The notes beneath the pieces are model-generated. The model had not been told where the DNA came from, searched no databases, and saw only the letters and a list, made by a program, of their open reading frames with translations. Of a stretch of 64,000 nt of DNA, positions 10,158 to 18,657 are shown piece by piece. Position 1 is the stretch's first letter, and each line of letters opens with the position of its first letter. The position numbers and the translations under genes were made by a program. Origin of the DNA: Saccharicrinis fermentans DSM 9555 = JCM 21142. GTDB lineage: Bacteria; Bacteroidota; Bacteroidia; Bacteroidales; Marinilabiliaceae. The DNA lies in assembly GCF_000517085.1 (NCBI RefSeq), contig NZ_KI912107.1:3965980-4029979 (forward strand), given 5' to 3'.

Positions 10158-11534
10158 CTAATTTAACTCCCTAAGTGGAATCGTAAATTCAACACGAGTC
10201 CCACTTTTACCATACTTTACCCTATCTTCCACCAATAGAGCCACTCTGTTACCCATATGATTATTATTAATCAGCTTAAGCCTTTCTTTGGTTATTTTCA
10301 GCGCCAAAGACTTATGTTTTTTTGAAGTCACAGTTGCATCTTCTTTGCGTTTAGAGTAGATTCCCACACCATTATCCTCTATTACATAAGACAAACTTTT
10401 CCCCTTTTTCTTGAAGCTAACCAAAATTTTTCCATCATCCCTTTTACAAAGCTCACCATGCTCAAAAGAATTTTCAATAAAAGGCTGGGCCAACATAGGG
10501 GGAATCATAATATTAGACCTATCTAATTCCTCATCTACAATAATTTCATATTTAACCTTATCTCCAAAACGCTTATTTTGCAAATCAATATAAAAATCCA
10601 AAATTTCTCTTTCCTGTGCCAAGGTGATATACTCCTCTTGCGAATAAAGCAAGACCATACGCATTAGACTGGCAAAGTCAGCCAAAAAATCAACAGCATC
10701 CATTACCTTATTTTCAAGAATATAGCACTGTATAGCCGACAATGAATTGAATATAAAATGAGGATTCATTTGCGTACGCAAAACTTTCTGTTCCAAGCGA
10801 AGAAGTCGCTGCTTTTCTCTCATACCTCTGTTTCTACTATAAAAAAACAGAAAAACACCTCCACAAACCACAAAGAAAGCAACACTCAACGAAAAGATGA
10901 TATACAATCTGTTCTTGGCCTTTAATTCTGTAATTTGATTTTTGCTCTTTTGCAACATATACTTATTCTCCAGTTCCAATATTTTATCAAACTGATCCAA
11001 ATTAAATATACTATCCTTGATTACCTGATGCTGTTCAAAAACACGCAAAGCAGACTCCATATCTCCCAGTGCTTTATAGGCTTCATACAAACTAAATAAA
11101 TTCTCTCCCTGTGTATCCAGCAGGCCCACTTCTTTATTTACATGCTCACATTTTTGATACATTTCAACAGCTTTTCTTCTCTCATCCATCGCTGCATATA
11201 AGTCTCCCATTCCGGTGTAAGCCTGGATCAATCCACTTTTCTTATCCAAGGACTTAAAGATCGTTATCCCCATATTAAAATAATCAAAAGCCTTGTCAAA
11301 TTCTTTCACCTTTACCATATAATGCCCCAAATTGGTATATACCGAGGCGATCCTATCGCTATCGTTCAACGCTTCATAGGTCTGCAGCGCCTTTTGATAA
11401 TACGTATACCCCTCATCCAATTCATTCTGTAAAACCATTGAAACTCCAAGATTCAATGCAATATCGGCTACCGAACCCCGATCACCTAACTGCTCATATA
11501 AATCCAATGCCTGTTTATAATATAAGTTTTGCAT
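10158..11534 (-). CDS. LytS-type sensor histidine kinase, C-terminal part of a gene split by an in-frame TGA
   Basis: 458 codons open from an internal ATG. Residues 1-190 are TPR repeats and a membrane helix lies near 209-231. A coiled coil is followed by a His_kinase (PF06580-type) domain with NPHFIFNSLSAIQ, where the phospho-acceptor His sits, and an HATPase domain with EDNGVGI. The frame is the same as that of the upstream ORF ending at 11547. Reading the TGA at 11549-11547 as Trp gives WGKYE, a normal TPR start, and a continuous 632-residue protein from 12056. As it stands, this part lacks the export signal and is probably non-functional. No LytTR regulator adjoins it. Confidence 0.75.
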   Translation of the reverse strand: MQNLYYKQALDLYEQLGDRGSVADIALNLGVSMVLQNELDEGYTYYQKALQTYEALNDSDRIASVYTNLGHYMVKVKEFDKAFDYFNMGITIFKSLDKKSGLIQAYTGMGDLYAAMDERRKAVEMYQKCEHVNKEVGLLDTQGENLFSLYEAYKALGDMESALRVFEQHQVIKDSIFNLDQFDKILELENKYMLQKSKNQITELKAKNRLYIIFSLSVAFFVVCGGVFLFFYSRNRGMREKQRLLRLEQKVLRTQMNPHFIFNSLSAIQCYILENKVMDAVDFLADFASLMRMVLLYSQEEYITLAQEREILDFYIDLQNKRFGDKVKYEIIVDEELDRSNIMIPPMLAQPFIENSFEHGELCKRDDGKILVSFKKKGKSLSYVIEDNGVGIYSKRKEDATVTSKKHKSLALKITKERLKLINNNHMGNRVALLVEDRVKYGKSGTRVEFTIPLRELN

Positions 11535-11546
11535 CTCATATTTTCC

Positions 11547-12056
11547 TCAATGCCCCACTATCAAACCCATATTTTGCAAACTAGTGGCCATACCAACTGT
11601 ATCGTTCATCAGCTTCTCTAATCCGTAACTTTTCTCGTAATACAACAAAGATTTTTTATAGTTGGCCTTATATAAATACATAAGACCCAGATTACTGTAA
11701 TTGGCCGCCATTCGAACACTGTCGCTTACCATCTCAAAATACGGCTCCGCTTTCTTGTAATATTTCAATGCAAGATCATAATGCTCCCTATAATATTCAG
11801 CTTCGCCGAGAATATAGTAACCTAATGCTTTATATTTTACTTGTGATTTTTTTGCCTGAGATAATATTTCGCGCGCTATTTCATCCGCCCTATCAGTTTC
11901 GGTAGATACAATGTCTATGGCCATTTGCTGCATCTGTTCCAACTCATCATCAAACATCGCATCAAAATCACTCATACTTTCATAGTCTTGTTGCGGAAAC
12001 ACCGGCAAGAAAAAAACAAACAAGACTACTATTAAAGTTATAAAACGATCATACAT
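11547..12056 (-). pseudogene. N-terminal fragment (signal peptide and TPRs) of the same split LytS-type kinase
   Basis: 169 codons from the ATG at 12056. A signal peptide (FITLIVVLFVFFLPVFPQ) is followed by an acidic segment and TPR units (ALKYYKKAEPYFE, KSLLYYEKSYGLEK). It stops at TGA 11549-11547 in the middle of a TPR. The downstream ORF continues in the same frame after four codons, so a single G-to-A change in a TGG codon explains the split. A longer frame reaches 12104, but the ATG at 12056 starts the hydrophobic export signal directly. If the fragment is made, it would be a short exported TPR protein without a kinase. Confidence 0.7.
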
Positions 12057-12242
12057 GGGTTTAAATTTGAACTTAAAAGTAAACCAATTATATGAAACAA
12101 CCATGTAAAATTTAATTATTCATTTTTTTACAATGGTGAATAAAATACATCGCGTTCATGAACACCTTTAAATATAAAATTTGGCGAATAATGATTTTCC
12201 ATGAGGGTTCCGCAACAAATAGAAATAATAAACGCAGGAAAT

Positions 12243-12275
12243 AAAAAAAGCCGCTCAAATAGTATGAACGGCTTT
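12243..12275 (-). terminator. Terminator of the small Cys-rich protein gene
   Basis: On the minus strand, AAAGCCG at 12275-12269 pairs with CGGCTTT at 12253-12247. A G-T pair and three more pairs extend the stem, and a T run follows. Confidence 0.75.
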
Positions 12276-12297
12276 CACTAAATTTAGGTAATGTCTA

Positions 12298-12510
12298 TTA
12301 TTTTTTCTTTGTGCATTCTTTTTTGCATTCAGCTTTCTTTTCACCGTTACATTTTTTCTCAGCACAGCATTCTTTTTTACAATCATCACCACATTTTTTA
12401 GCTTTCTTCTCTGTTTTTTGTGGTTCTTGAATAGTATCAGTTGCCATTACTGGAGAAGCAATAGCTAACATAAACATAAAAAGAAACGATACTGCAATTG
12501 ACTTTTTCAT
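12298..12510 (-). CDS. Small exported Cys/Lys-rich (metallothionein-like) protein
   Basis: 70 residues. Residues 1-23 are a signal peptide ending PVMA. The mature part is mostly Lys, Glu and Cys, with seven cysteines in the last 33 residues, including CGDDC, ECC and CKKEC. I do not recognise a named family. The composition suggests metal or thiol chemistry in the periplasm. The ATG at 12510 was chosen because it begins the signal peptide. The gene diverges from an RprXY-like two-component system across an intergenic array of TGTTA repeats, and it has its own terminator. A role as effector of that system is inferred, not shown. Confidence 0.7.
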   Translation of the reverse strand: MKKSIAVSFLFMFMLAIASPVMATDTIQEPQKTEKKAKKCGDDCKKECCAEKKCNGEKKAECKKECTKKK

Positions 12511-12554
12511 AATGCGTTGTTTTTTATTATTAATAATTGATTTTTTTATCATTG

Positions 12555-12656
12555 CAAATATTCAATGAAACAATGGCAATATATGTTATTTACCTGTTAT
12601 AGCATGTTAACAACATGTTAATAAAGTATTCTATTGCTTTTTTATTGGTAACTTTG
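12555..12656. promoter_or_regulatory. Divergent control region with four phased TGTTA repeats
   Basis: TGTTA occurs at 12584, 12595, 12605 and 12616, with starts 11, 10 and 11 bp apart, the helical phasing used by OmpR-family regulators. On the minus side, AATATTTG (12562-12555, 7 of 8 to the -7 consensus) would place the array at about -36 to -72 of the Cys-rich gene. On the plus side, TAACTTTG (12649-12656, perfect) would place it at about -43 to -79 of the kinase operon. Neither -7 box has a clear -33 TTTG partner, which fits activator-dependent promoters. Confidence 0.5.
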
Positions 12657-12807
12657 CATACGATTTTAGCCTGAATTATTCATGGAGTATCGTAATGAGG
12701 ATCAAAAAAACAAAGTAAAAAGACAAAGCGGTATAGGTTCGTAATAGATCATTTATGAATTGCTTAGCTTAGGAGTTTACACGATAAAATTCATTTGAAA
12801 AACCAGC

Positions 12808-14052
12808 ATGGCAAAAAAAATAGATAAACAATCATTACTGGCAAGCATTACCTTTAGCCTACTTCTATGTCTTATTGTCATTCAATTTCTTTTTCTAGCC
12901 AAATCAGCCAAGTTAGAAGAGAAGCATTTTAACCACAGAGTAATACTCGCTTTACGCGAAGCCCGCAATGAAATTGCTCGCGAAGCCAATGCCTGCAACC
13001 ACATGCACAATTATGTATGCGGTAACCAATGCACCAGTGCACAACAACACATCAACTTTCAGATAGCTGACAGCATTATCAAATCGAATCTTGCCATCCA
13101 TAAAATCGAACTGGACTATACCTTTGAATTCATAAACGAACAAAAAGAAGCTCCTAAAAAACAACATTCCACCTGTTATGAGCAATCGCTAAATGGACTC
13201 TTGGCGCAAAATGGTATTAAACTCATTATTGTATTTCCCGAACACAAGCAATTTTTATTGGCACAAGTTGGTATAATATTTTATGTTTCAATTGGTGCCA
13301 TTATTTTTGTAATGATATCCTATGTTATTACCTCACGCCTTTTCCGAAAAGAAAAACGCATTTTAAATAACACCAAAGACTTCATTGACAACATGGTTCA
13401 TGAATTCCAAACGCCCATTGCCAATATTAAACTCGCTTCGAATCTTATTCAAAAAAACACCAACAACGGCATAAGCAGTAAAAAAATCAGTCATTACACA
13501 TCTCTCATTCAAAATGAGAACACGAAGATGGAGAGCCAGGTAAAAGACATACTCAGCGTAGCTGCAATGACAACCAGCAAAACACCTATGCGCAACGTGA
13601 ATATGCATCAGGTCATAGAACAAAGTCTTCTCCTATATAAAGATTCCATCCATGAGCTAGGTGGACGTTTCGATATAAAACTAAATGCCGATAAATATGT
13701 TATTAAAGGAGAGCTTCCATATATAAGTCACGCCATTATTAATTTAATAGACAATGCACTGAAATACACCCCATCACATCCAATTATTAGCATAAAAACC
13801 TATAATGAGAAAAATAAATTTTATCTTTCCATTACAGATAACGGCATAGGTATTGCCCCTGATAATTATCAAAGTATATTTGAAAAATACTACCGGGTTA
13901 GCAATGGAAACATACACAATACCAAAGGCTTTGGCTTAGGTTTAGACTTTGTGAAAAATGTGGTAGAAAACCATCACGGATCCATTAGTTTAGACAGCAA
14001 ACTGGACAAAGGAAGTACGTTTACATTATCATTTAAATACACGAACAGCTAA
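12808..14052 (+). CDS. RprX-like membrane sensor histidine kinase with Cys/His-rich sensor domain
   Basis: 414 residues with membrane helices at about 13-31 and 152-174 flanking a 120-residue periplasmic domain. That domain has a Cys/His cluster (Cys63, His65, His67, Cys71, Cys75) plus Cys123, a possible metal or redox site. HisKA has HEFQTPIANIKLA (His199), followed by DNALKYTP, TDNGIGIAP and GFGLGLDFVKNVV boxes. Its stop codon overlaps the start of the response regulator gene (TAATG), so translation is coupled. Overall architecture resembles Bacteroides RprX. The signal is inferred only. Confidence 0.85.
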   Translation: MAKKIDKQSLLASITFSLLLCLIVIQFLFLAKSAKLEEKHFNHRVILALREARNEIAREANACNHMHNYVCGNQCTSAQQHINFQIADSIIKSNLAIHKIELDYTFEFINEQKEAPKKQHSTCYEQSLNGLLAQNGIKLIIVFPEHKQFLLAQVGIIFYVSIGAIIFVMISYVITSRLFRKEKRILNNTKDFIDNMVHEFQTPIANIKLASNLIQKNTNNGISSKKISHYTSLIQNENTKMESQVKDILSVAAMTTSKTPMRNVNMHQVIEQSLLLYKDSIHELGGRFDIKLNADKYVIKGELPYISHAIINLIDNALKYTPSHPIISIKTYNEKNKFYLSITDNGIGIAPDNYQSIFEKYYRVSNGNIHNTKGFGLGLDFVKNVVENHHGSISLDSKLDKGSTFTLSFKYTNS

Positions 14053-14738
14053 TGAATTCAAAAACCAAAATATTACTGGTAGAGGATGATACCACCATGG
14101 GATTTCTGCTTGTGGATTTCCTAGAGTCAAATGGTTTTGATGTAAAACTTTACAATGATGGACTCCAAGGCATCAATGCCTTTTATCAAAGCGTATATGA
14201 TTTTTGTATATTAGATGTAATGCTTCCCGGATTGGACGGTTTTTCCATAGCTCAACGCATCCGTAAAAAAAACAAAACCATACCCATTGTTTTTTTAACC
14301 GCCAAAACATTAAAAGAAGACAAATTACAAGGCTTCAACATCGGAGTGGATGACTATATTGTAAAACCCTTTGATGAAGACGAATTGCTTTGTAGAATAA
14401 AAGCCATATTAAGCAGATGTGCCACCTACTCTCAAGACCTCAAAACCATTAAAATAGGAGACTTCATTTTCGATCCACAAAACCTATTGCTCACTATTCA
14501 TTCAGAACAAAAGCGTCTTACCCAAAAAGAAAACGAAGTATTAAAAATGTTAGCCAACTCAAAAAACTCGTTGGTTAAACGCAATGATATCTTGATGAGT
14601 CTGTGGGGCGATAATGACTATTTTAACAGCAGAAGTCTGGATGTCTTTATTGCCAAATTGAGAAAATACCTAAAAAAAGATAACCATATTAGCATTGAGA
14701 ACGTACCAAGTGTAGGTTATGTACTGAAAGACATCTAG
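14052..14738 (+). CDS. OmpR-family response regulator (RprY-like)
   Basis: 228 residues. The receiver domain (1-120) has the acidic pocket VEDDT, the phospho-acceptor in FCILDVMLPGLDG and the conserved Lys in DDYIVKPFD. A winged-helix DNA-binding domain (about 130-228) includes RLTQKENEVLKML and SRSLDVFIAKLRKYL. It overlaps the kinase gene by 1 nt and is its cognate partner. OmpR-type regulators bind tandem half-sites spaced 10-11 bp apart. The TGTTA array 1.4 kb upstream, in front of its own operon, is the obvious candidate. Confidence 0.9.
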   Translation: MNSKTKILLVEDDTTMGFLLVDFLESNGFDVKLYNDGLQGINAFYQSVYDFCILDVMLPGLDGFSIAQRIRKKNKTIPIVFLTAKTLKEDKLQGFNIGVDDYIVKPFDEDELLCRIKAILSRCATYSQDLKTIKIGDFIFDPQNLLLTIHSEQKRLTQKENEVLKMLANSKNSLVKRNDILMSLWGDNDYFNSRSLDVFIAKLRKYLKKDNHISIENVPSVGYVLKDI

Positions 14739-14821
14739 TTAACAATAATATTTTTCTCCTATTGTAAGACAATAGAAATTTCACGCCACCATTTAACACC
14801 CATTAAATTAAAAAACAATCA

Positions 14822-16978
14822 ATGAAAAAGACAGTCTCAAAACATCTCTTGTCTTTGCTATGCTTTTGGTTATTTGCACAAGTCACCAATAGTCAATCGT
14901 CACAACATACAAAAAGCAGCCGAAATGCAAAGCTGTTCAGAAATGCTATGTCCATCGCAAATCAAGAAAACTATAAAGAGGCCATCGAAATATTTAAAGT
15001 AATTATTAAAGATGATCCCACAGATCTAGATGCCTTATATAACCTGGGTCTTTCTTACCTAAACACATCCAACGGCGCTGACACCGCCATTGTTTGCTTC
15101 AGCAAAGGACTAGATATGCTCAACGATGAAGAAAAAGAGGGGTATCTGGGAACCGAAATTGGCCTTTCAATGGGAAAAGCCTACCAGGTATTACTGCAAC
15201 CGATGAAGGCCATCACCATTTACGAAGGACTCCTTGCGAATTCCAACCCCAAGAACACCTCCTTAATAAAGGAAATTGAGAGAGAGATTCAAATCTGCCA
15301 CCATGCACAGTTCTTGATAAAGAATCCCATCAACCTAACTATCACAAACATGGGCAGCAAGATTAATTCAAGATACGACGACCATAGTCCGCTCGTTGCT
15401 GTCAATGAAAACCAAATATTTTTCACCTCCCGAAGAAACTGGCTTAGACTAAATCTCCTTAGGGATGGACAATATGCCGAAAAGATATATACTGCCCCCT
15501 TGGGCAGTGATAACTACGAGTCAGCGCGTATGCTTAAAGTCTTTTTTGAACAAAACGAGCACGAAGCAGCATCTTCCATATCTCCGGATGGAAATCAGCT
15601 GATCCTTTTTAGAAATGACCAACAAGGTACTAGTCTGTACCTCAGCAATTACAATGGGGAATCATGGTCTACACCCGAGAGACTTCCATATCCGATCAAC
15701 AGTAATTCGGAAGAAACACACGGATGTATTTCGGCCGATAGAAGCACATTATTTTTCACCAGCGACAGAAAAGGCGGCTATGGAGGTCTGGACATATATA
15801 TGATCAAGAAGCTGCCCAACGGTACTTGGGGTACACCTCGAAATTTAGGACCCGATATCAATACCGAATTTGACGAAGTTACACCCATGATTCACTACGA
15901 CGGAAAAACCTTATATTTTTCTTCAGAAGGCCACAATACCATGGGACGATTAGATGTATTTTACAGTCAGATGGCAACCGATTCCACATGGTCAATTCCC
16001 GTGAATATGGGCTATCCCATCAACACTCCGGACGATGATTTTTTCTTTGTTCCCACCATCAGTAAAAGTCATGCTTATTACGCCTCCTCTAAGTTCACAG
16101 ATAATTACGGTGGATCTGATATTTATCACGTAGAAATCAAGTCCGATACCAATACTGAACTAGCAGTCATTGAAGGAGAAGTAGATAATGCCATGGGCAA
16201 TGACTACACTAAGATACGTATATTGGTAACCCGAACAACAGACAATCACTTAGTAGGGGATTACAGACCAGAGCCTAGCACAGGAAAATATTTAATGTTT
16301 CTTGAAAACGGTCATGAATATCTGGTAAAACAAACAAATACAGCCAAAGCAGAAAAAATATCCTACATCAACGTAACCGACAACATGCGTTATGTAAATT
16401 CCAAACGTGCTGTTAAATTCACCGATGTAGCAATGGATGCTCCATTGGTTAAAACCATTGAAACAGTCATAGACAAGGTACGTAACTCCATTGAAAAGGA
16501 ACTGGAAAAAAAGAAAGAGCAAAACACAACACCCGAAAACACAAATAAAGATTCCAGTTTAAACCAGAATAAAAAAACACCCAATAAAAAGCGCCTTGTC
16601 AGTTCTACATTAAAAACAAATAACAAAACAGAACCTACAAGTGTTCGTATTGAAGAAACAAGACAGTACAACAAAGAAGAAAAAAATAACACACTTAGTC
16701 ATATATCCCCCATTGCCCCAACACAAATCAAAGGCTACACACTTCAGCTTATGGCTCTTAAAGAAGGACCACTACCAGACCTAAGTTATTTCGAAACCCG
16801 GCATATAATAGACATAAATGTATATTATTGTAAAGACAAATACACCCGGTACACCTCCGGCAATTTTATTAGCTACCAAGCCTGTCTGGCAATGAAAAAA
16901 GAGATATTAAAAAACAATGATATCCATGACGTATGGATACGTCCCTCACAAGACTTTGAAAAATTGGCAAAAAAATAG
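14822..16978 (+). CDS. Exported TPR / PD40 beta-propeller / CRD / SPOR-like protein
   Basis: 718 residues. A signal peptide (1-25) is followed by TPR repeats (about 38-150) and PD40 (WD40-like) blades (about 185-440; for example GCISADRSTLFFTSDRKGG and YDGKTLYFSSEGHN). Next come a carboxypeptidase-regulatory-like fold (about 450-530) and a Lys/Thr/Asn-rich linker. The last 80 residues are SPOR-like (GYTLQLMALKEG). T9SS component PorE has TPR, PD40, CRD and a C-terminal OmpA domain; here the peptidoglycan-facing module looks like SPOR instead. It may be an envelope scaffold or a T9SS accessory. It lies 84 bp after the response regulator gene. Confidence 0.7.
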   Translation: MKKTVSKHLLSLLCFWLFAQVTNSQSSQHTKSSRNAKLFRNAMSIANQENYKEAIEIFKVIIKDDPTDLDALYNLGLSYLNTSNGADTAIVCFSKGLDMLNDEEKEGYLGTEIGLSMGKAYQVLLQPMKAITIYEGLLANSNPKNTSLIKEIEREIQICHHAQFLIKNPINLTITNMGSKINSRYDDHSPLVAVNENQIFFTSRRNWLRLNLLRDGQYAEKIYTAPLGSDNYESARMLKVFFEQNEHEAASSISPDGNQLILFRNDQQGTSLYLSNYNGESWSTPERLPYPINSNSEETHGCISADRSTLFFTSDRKGGYGGLDIYMIKKLPNGTWGTPRNLGPDINTEFDEVTPMIHYDGKTLYFSSEGHNTMGRLDVFYSQMATDSTWSIPVNMGYPINTPDDDFFFVPTISKSHAYYASSKFTDNYGGSDIYHVEIKSDTNTELAVIEGEVDNAMGNDYTKIRILVTRTTDNHLVGDYRPEPSTGKYLMFLENGHEYLVKQTNTAKAEKISYINVTDNMRYVNSKRAVKFTDVAMDAPLVKTIETVIDKVRNSIEKELEKKKEQNTTPENTNKDSSLNQNKKTPNKKRLVSSTLKTNNKTEPTSVRIEETRQYNKEEKNNTLSHISPIAPTQIKGYTLQLMALKEGPLPDLSYFETRHIIDINVYYCKDKYTRYTSGNFISYQACLAMKKEILKNNDIHDVWIRPSQDFEKLAKK

Positions 16979-17000
16979 CCTTCTCTTAAAAAGAGAAGGC
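16978..17000 (-). terminator. Hairpin terminator between the TPR/PD40 gene and uraA
   Basis: A perfect 10-bp stem (16978-16987 with 16991-17000) begins at the last base of the TPR/PD40 stop codon. On the minus strand it is followed by TA and a T run, so it suits the convergent uraA transcript. It may act on both strands. Confidence 0.6.
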
Positions 17001-17056
17001 CCTATATTACACTTATAAGGTAAAAGATTATTTGTTCATCCTAATACCCACAGGAT

Positions 17057-18274
17057 TTAATCATCCTCACCTTGCATTTTTACTTCCTTTGATTTTCCTG
17101 GCAATATTAGGTTAAGCAATACACCAACAACCGAAGCCAGGCCAATACCTGCCAGCGAAAATCCTCCAAAATCAATGGATGCGCCCCCAATACCAACGGT
17201 CAATATCACGGAAACAATCACCATATTTCGTGTCTTATGAAAATCAGCCTTCGATTCTATTAAGGTCTTAACACCTACACTGGCAATCATTCCAAACAAC
17301 AACAACATAATACCACCCAGCACTTCAGAAGGGATAGATTTTAAGAAACCACTTACCTTACCAACCAACGAAAATACAATGGCCGTTATGGCAGATATTC
17401 TCAAAACCCGTGGATTAGTCACTTTGGTTAGCTCTATGGCTCCTGTCACTTCCGAATAGGTAGTATTCGGTACACTACCCATCAATCCGGCGAAACCAGT
17501 AGCAACACCGTCGCCCAGCATAGTCTTATTCAATCCCGGATCACTCATAAAATCTTTTTCGGCAACAGCCCCAACAGCATAAATATCGCCCACATGCTCA
17601 ATTAAAGGAGCAATAGCCACAGGAATCATATACAAAACAGCCTCCCAACTAAACGTGGGCAGCGTAAATTCCGGTAACGAAAACCAGGCAGCCTCCTGTA
17701 TGGGTGCAAAATCAACCCTTCCCATGGACAAAGACAACAGATACCCAACCACGATACCAATAAAGACCGGAATAAGCTTAATGATACCTTTAAAATACAC
17801 CACAGCAATGATGGCCGACAACAAAGATGCCCCTGCAATCACCCAATTTCCCTTTGACATGTCAACACCAACCGAAGCCAAGGACAAGCCAATAACCATA
17901 ATAACGGGACCTACAACGACAGAAGGAAAAATACGTTTAATAAACCCAACACCCTTCATTTTCACCAGCACAGACACCAACGAATAAATAACCCCCACCG
18001 CAACAATACCCGACAGGGTACCTGACCAGCCGAACTTTTCAGTGGCAGCCGTAATGGGCGCTATAAAAGCAAAACTACTACCTAGAAAAACAGGCACTTT
18101 ACCCTTGGTTATTAAATGAAAAATTAAGGTACCCACGCCCGCAGAGAAAAGAGCTATAGATGGATTAATACCTACTAGTAACGGAACCAACACAGTAGCG
18201 CCAAAGGCAACAAAAAGAAATTGCACCCCTAACAAGATCTGTTTTGGCTGCGATAATTGATTTTGTGAATTCAT
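17057..18274 (-). CDS. uraA: Uracil permease (NCS2 family)
   Basis: 405 residues with about 12-14 membrane segments. It is expected to import uracil by proton symport across the inner membrane. Family marks are GQ-type helix 1 (GVQFLFVAFGATVLVPLLVG), the substrate-site Glu in PLIEHVGDIYA, and the motif GSVPNTTYSEVTGAIELTKV with a second Glu. The C-terminus is short and charged (KEVKMQGEDD). Xanthine or uric acid carriers of the same superfamily are longer and differ at these motifs. A promoter and a start with a very short leader lie just upstream. Confidence 0.88.
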   Translation of the reverse strand: MNSQNQLSQPKQILLGVQFLFVAFGATVLVPLLVGINPSIALFSAGVGTLIFHLITKGKVPVFLGSSFAFIAPITAATEKFGWSGTLSGIVAVGVIYSLVSVLVKMKGVGFIKRIFPSVVVGPVIMVIGLSLASVGVDMSKGNWVIAGASLLSAIIAVVYFKGIIKLIPVFIGIVVGYLLSLSMGRVDFAPIQEAAWFSLPEFTLPTFSWEAVLYMIPVAIAPLIEHVGDIYAVGAVAEKDFMSDPGLNKTMLGDGVATGFAGLMGSVPNTTYSEVTGAIELTKVTNPRVLRISAITAIVFSLVGKVSGFLKSIPSEVLGGIMLLLFGMIASVGVKTLIESKADFHKTRNMVIVSVILTVGIGGASIDFGGFSLAGIGLASVVGVLLNLILPGKSKEVKMQGEDD

Positions 18275-18297
18275 AAATTACAATTTGGAATTTTGTG

Positions 18298-18328
18298 CGA
18301 AAGTAAAAAAATAAATAAGAGTCCACAA
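18298..18328 (-). promoter_or_regulatory. Promoter of uraA
   Basis: On the minus strand, TTG (18328-18326), a 20-base spacer and TACTTTCG (18305-18298, 7 of 8 to TAnnTTTG). The ATG is at 18274, so the leader would be under 20 nt. Confidence 0.55.
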
Positions 18329-18363
18329 CTCAGGAAAGTTAATATATTAATTTTCACGCCATT

Positions 18364-18399
18364 AAAAAAGCCGGAAAGACACCCCTGACTTTCCGGCTT
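18364..18399 (-). terminator. Orphan terminator upstream of the uraA promoter
   Basis: An 11-bp perfect stem (18368-18378 with 18389-18399) has a 10-nt loop. The T run follows only on the minus strand. No minus-strand gene is recognised upstream in the 18400-18657 interval, so it may end a short unannotated transcript. Nearby, AACCATGATTT is repeated directly at 18489 and 18502. Confidence 0.6.
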
Positions 18400-18628
18400 C
18401 CTCAAAGATTTCTGTGTAATCCAAACCTATTTAGAGTGCCACTAAGATAATAATTTAAAAGCTCACTCTCAATTTTTTAGATTGAAAAAACCATGATTTT
18501 TAACCATGATTTCAGACATCAACACTGAACATAAGATCAAACACAAAGCACACAAAACAGCCCCCAATACAATCCATACACAATATTATAAATAAATTAG
18601 AATAAAGGTGGGGTAATATATTTTTTCC

Positions 18629-18636
18629 TATTTTTG
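18629..18636 (+). promoter_or_regulatory. -7 element of the SLC12-like transporter gene
   Basis: TATTTTTG is a perfect TAnnTTTG match 22 bp before the ATG at 18658. No -33 TTTG is seen at the right distance. It overlaps the in-frame TTG at 18634, which argues for the ATG as start. Confidence 0.4.
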
Positions 18637-18657
18637 AAAATATCAAACAAAACACAT

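Noticed and set aside
10158-12056. UGA read as Trp (genetic code change)
   Set aside because: TGA ends actA and the AI-2E permease gene, prfB is present with its UGA switch, and the second broken gene uses TAG. A genome-wide reassignment does not fit.
12682-12744. 20-codon ORF in the leader of the RprX-like kinase gene (starts MEYRNEDQK)
   Set aside because: It is short, with no evidence of translation beyond an ATG after the likely transcription start. It could be a leader peptide but cannot be supported.
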